NCBI GenBank assembly: GCA_040755155.1
Contig: JBFMBP010000107.1
Span: forward strand, 6,781 to 59,560
Source of the DNA: Candidatus Omnitrophota bacterium
Lineage (GTDB): Bacteria; Hinthialibacterota; Hinthialibacteria; Hinthialibacterales; Hinthialibacteraceae
Direction of reading: 5' to 3'
Length of the DNA: 52,780 nt
Shown: positions 50,635-52,780 of the stretch, in pieces
Layout: each line of letters begins with the position of its first letter
Numbering within the stretch: position 1 is the first letter of the stretch
Notes under the pieces: generated by a model
Told to the model about the DNA's origin: nothing
The model's database searches: none
The model's input: the letters and a program-made list of their open reading frames with translations, nothing else
Position numbers and translations under genes: made by a program

Positions 50635-52185
50635 ATGAACTATTTATTCCATTTTTTATTAGTGGTTTGCTTATATAGTATGACTTTATTCAAGCCCGGC
50701 TTCGCCGAAGCCGAGACGAAGCCCAACGTGTTGGTTTTGATCGGCGACGATCATGCGTCGTACGTTTATGGAGCGTACGGCAATCCCAAAGCGCGGACGC
50801 CCAATCTCGACCGTCTGGCGCGGTCGGGCGTGCGCTTCACCAATGCTTTCGCCAACTGCCCCATGTGCACCGCCTCGCGGCAATCGCTGCTGACGGGACG
50901 GCTGCCCCATTCCATCGGCGTCACCCAGTTGCAGACAGCGCTATCCGACGAGCCGCTGACGCTGGCGGAATTGCTCAAGGAATACGGCTATGACGCGGCG
51001 TGCATCGGCAAAATGCACTTTAATAACCAACTCAACGATCCGCCGTTGAATCACGGCTTTGATACAATGATCGACATTCCCGATCATAACCGCTATCTAA
51101 AAGAACATCCTGCGCACCCGATTCTAAAAGAGTTCGCCGTTCTGCCGCCCTGGCGTCCCTTCCAGGAGCCGGCGCGGATTTGGCTTAACGGCTCCTATTT
51201 GCCTTTCGGGGCTTATGACGAAGATATGAGCGGGACTTGGTTCGCCCGCCAGGCGCAGGACTATTTGCGCAGCCGGAAAGGGAAGCCTTTCCTGCTCTTC
51301 GCCAGTTTTTACGAACCGCATTCCCCATACCGGTTTCCTATCGAATACCGCAACATGTTCGATCCGAAGACGTTCGAGGTTCCTCAGCCCGGCCCGGATG
51401 ACGATTGGCAGATTCCGGAAATCTTCCGCGATCTGACCGATTCCGAGAAGCAACGCATTACGGCTTCCTATTACACGTCAACCGCCTTTCTCGACAAAAA
51501 TATTGGGCTGGTTTTAGACGCATTGGACGAATCGGGATTGAGCGATAATACCATCGTGGTTTATTTCGGCGACCACGGCTATCACTTAGGCCATCATGGA
51601 CGATTCGAAAAGCATAGCTTCTACGAACGCGCGCCCAAGGCGCCGCTGGTTTTCCGCATTCCTGGAATTACTCCCCAAGGGGAAGCGAACGACGCCCTCG
51701 TCGAATTCATCGACATCTTTCCCACCATCGCTGCGGCGTGCGGCGCCGCCCCGCCGAAGGAAGTGGAAGGGGAAAATCTTATCCCAATCATGAAAGGCGA
51801 GAAGAAAGAATTGCGCTGGGCCGTATTCAGCGAATATACGGAAAACGAAGAAGCGATGATCCGGACGCATCGCTATAAATTGATCTATTCCAGCGGAAAA
51901 AGAGAACGGCAGGACGGCTATCAAACCGGACGCCCAGCGCCGCAACCTATGCGCTTGCTCTTCGACCTGGAAAAGGATCCGGAAGAGATGACTAACCTGG
52001 CCGCCAAAGAGGAATACGAGCCGGAAGTCGTCAAATTGGAGCGTGAAATGTTGCGCCGCCTTAAGGAAACCTACCCACAGCAATTCAAAGTTCCCGCCGG
52101 GCTGGGATTGGAGGAAGCGCTCGATTGGTACTTGCAGCCGCGCGACGCCGTCATGAGAGTGGGCGCCGAGAAAAAGGGGAAATAG
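50635..52185 (+). CDS. Exported type I sulfatase
   Basis: The ATG at 50635 follows GAGGAGTAAGAGG; a frame from 50572 is rejected. The 516-residue enzyme has a signal peptide to about residue 26 (FAEA). The Ca-binding aspartates are in LIGDDHASY (38-39). The sulfatase signature is CTASRQSLLTGR, where Cys 78 would be oxidised to formylglycine by a separate maturase. GKMHFN follows, then VVYFGDHGYHLGHHGRFEKH with other metal and substrate residues. It removes sulfate from a sulfated polysaccharide or related ester. No maturase gene is in the window. With the heparinase-like protein it points to degradation of sulfated glycans; the specific linkage cannot be read. Confidence 0.92.
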   Translation: MNYLFHFLLVVCLYSMTLFKPGFAEAETKPNVLVLIGDDHASYVYGAYGNPKARTPNLDRLARSGVRFTNAFANCPMCTASRQSLLTGRLPHSIGVTQLQTALSDEPLTLAELLKEYGYDAACIGKMHFNNQLNDPPLNHGFDTMIDIPDHNRYLKEHPAHPILKEFAVLPPWRPFQEPARIWLNGSYLPFGAYDEDMSGTWFARQAQDYLRSRKGKPFLLFASFYEPHSPYRFPIEYRNMFDPKTFEVPQPGPDDDWQIPEIFRDLTDSEKQRITASYYTSTAFLDKNIGLVLDALDESGLSDNTIVVYFGDHGYHLGHHGRFEKHSFYERAPKAPLVFRIPGITPQGEANDALVEFIDIFPTIAAACGAAPPKEVEGENLIPIMKGEKKELRWAVFSEYTENEEAMIRTHRYKLIYSSGKRERQDGYQTGRPAPQPMRLLFDLEKDPEEMTNLAAKEEYEPEVVKLEREMLRRLKETYPQQFKVPAGLGLEEALDWYLQPRDAVMRVGAEKKGK

Positions 52186-52560
52186 AGAAATTAGTAATAC
52201 TTCTTTATTTATTGCCTCATGTTACGCGCAATGGGTAATTAAAGGAATCGCTTCCTATCTTCGTTCGAATCACGAAAGCGCGAAAGGAAAAAGAAAACCA
52301 CGAAAAAAAGAAAAGACTAATAGTTGGCGTAAGGAATCCCGCTGCACGAAAGATTTTTCCGTGAAATCCACAAGAATCCGTGATATCTGTGATTCGAAAA
52401 TTCCGTGGAATTCGAGTTATTTCGTGTTTTCGTAATTCAAAAACACAAAAGAGGCTCTTGCAAAATTCATAAAATCCGCTTTTTAATTCTCCCCCCAAGA
52501 TTGGAGGGAGTTAGAGGGGGGTTGATTTTAATGGACTTACGTCAACCCCCTCTCCTGAAC
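52186..52560. repeat. Intergenic repeats after the sulfatase gene
   Basis: About 52255-52440 holds the ACCACGAAA / TCCGTGAAATCC family (relatives at 16655, 20460 and 24765), and 52486-52556 holds CCCCCAAGATTGGAGGGAG and CAACCCCCTCTCC, a member of the CTCTCCC/GGGAG palindrome family. No gene is supported. Confidence 0.65.
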
Positions 52561-52610
52561 GAACGGGCACATAGTTTACATTTTGAACCGGGCACATGGT
52601 TTACACTTTT
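52561..52610. mobile_element. Probable insertion-sequence end (two transposase-site-like repeats)
   Basis: Two near-identical copies of CGGGCACAT(A/G)GTTTACA start at 52564 and 52589, 25 bases apart and each preceded by GAA(C). Repeated GGGCACAT-GTTTACA words are typical of the ends of DDE-integrase insertion sequences such as IS481-type elements. No transposase frame is seen in the remaining 170 bases, so the body would lie past the right edge or has been lost. Confidence 0.5.
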
Positions 52611-52780
52611 GTCTCGAAAATTGTGGCGGTTCCTTTCTTTTTTTGAAGAGCTAACCCATCTCCAGATATAGCATATTCCGAGTTTCCCATTCATTCAAAA
52701 ACCTTTTTTTTACCTCCGATCCTACAGTTTATCATACCCTCTCCGATAGTTATTAGCATCAGGAAAAACGGAGACAGGCT

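Noticed and set aside
1-52780. tRNA, rRNA, RNase P, SRP or tmRNA genes
   Set aside because: I looked for T-loop and other diagnostic words; a GTTCGATCC-like word on the minus strand near 20183-20191 has no matching stem, and nothing else fitted. A covariance search would be decisive.

Overview
The window comes from an uncultured-looking Gram-negative bacterium of about 50% GC. Type IV prepilin-type pseudopilins, many secreted LamG, sulfatase and heparinase-like proteins, an archaeal-type nicotinate phosphoribosyltransferase, a CHAT protein and dense palindromic intergenic repeats together resemble the Sumerlaeota, Hydrogenedentota, Omnitrophota or Planctomycetota-like lineages. No rRNA or tRNA is present to settle this, so the placement is an inference.

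Layout. 1-4.7 kb: the end of a ComB-like phosphatase, a nicotinate phosphoribosyltransferase and two GT39-type membrane glycosyltransferases in one overlapping operon. 4.8-5.5 kb: a HigBA-type toxin-antitoxin pair with a strong, nearly leaderless promoter and a palindromic operator candidate. 5.6-9.7 kb: membrane and envelope proteins, including a prepilin-like multi-spanning protein and a FecR/DUF6600 lipoprotein. 10-16.5 kb: a large single-chain restriction-modification enzyme followed by a CHAT protease-like membrane protein, the best defence candidate. 16.8-24.5 kb: a surface-polysaccharide cluster with a GT2-methyltransferase fusion, a second GT2, a sugar-nucleotide epimerase-like protein, a flippase and a TPR-like protein. 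A 1-kb non-coding stretch inside it holds strongly folded sequence. 24.9-31.7 kb: secreted proteins (two beta-propeller types and a heparinase II/III-like protein). 31.9-37.4 kb: housekeeping genes (moaA, mnmE, lysS) and a pseudopilin. 37.7-42 kb: a LamG protein with a nested domain, a secreted unknown, DUF2203 and a Nudix hydrolase. 42-47.7 kb: sugar-phosphate metabolism (phosphohexomutase, ROK kinase, SIS isomerase) plus an M14-like protein. 47.7-49.4 kb: an AT-rich three-gene operon of unknown function. 49.5-52.2 kb: a DMT transporter and an exported sulfatase. 52.2 kb to the end: intergenic repeats and what looks like one end of an insertion sequence.

How it fits together. The glycosyltransferases, flippase, epimerase and sugar-phosphate enzymes point to production of a complex surface glycan. 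The sulfatase, heparinase-like protein, propeller proteins and LamG protein suggest use of sulfated or uronic-acid polysaccharides. The most promising undescribed items are the restriction enzyme-CHAT pair, the AT-rich three-gene operon, the structured intergenic block at about 19.9-20.3 kb and the LamG-in-LamG protein.
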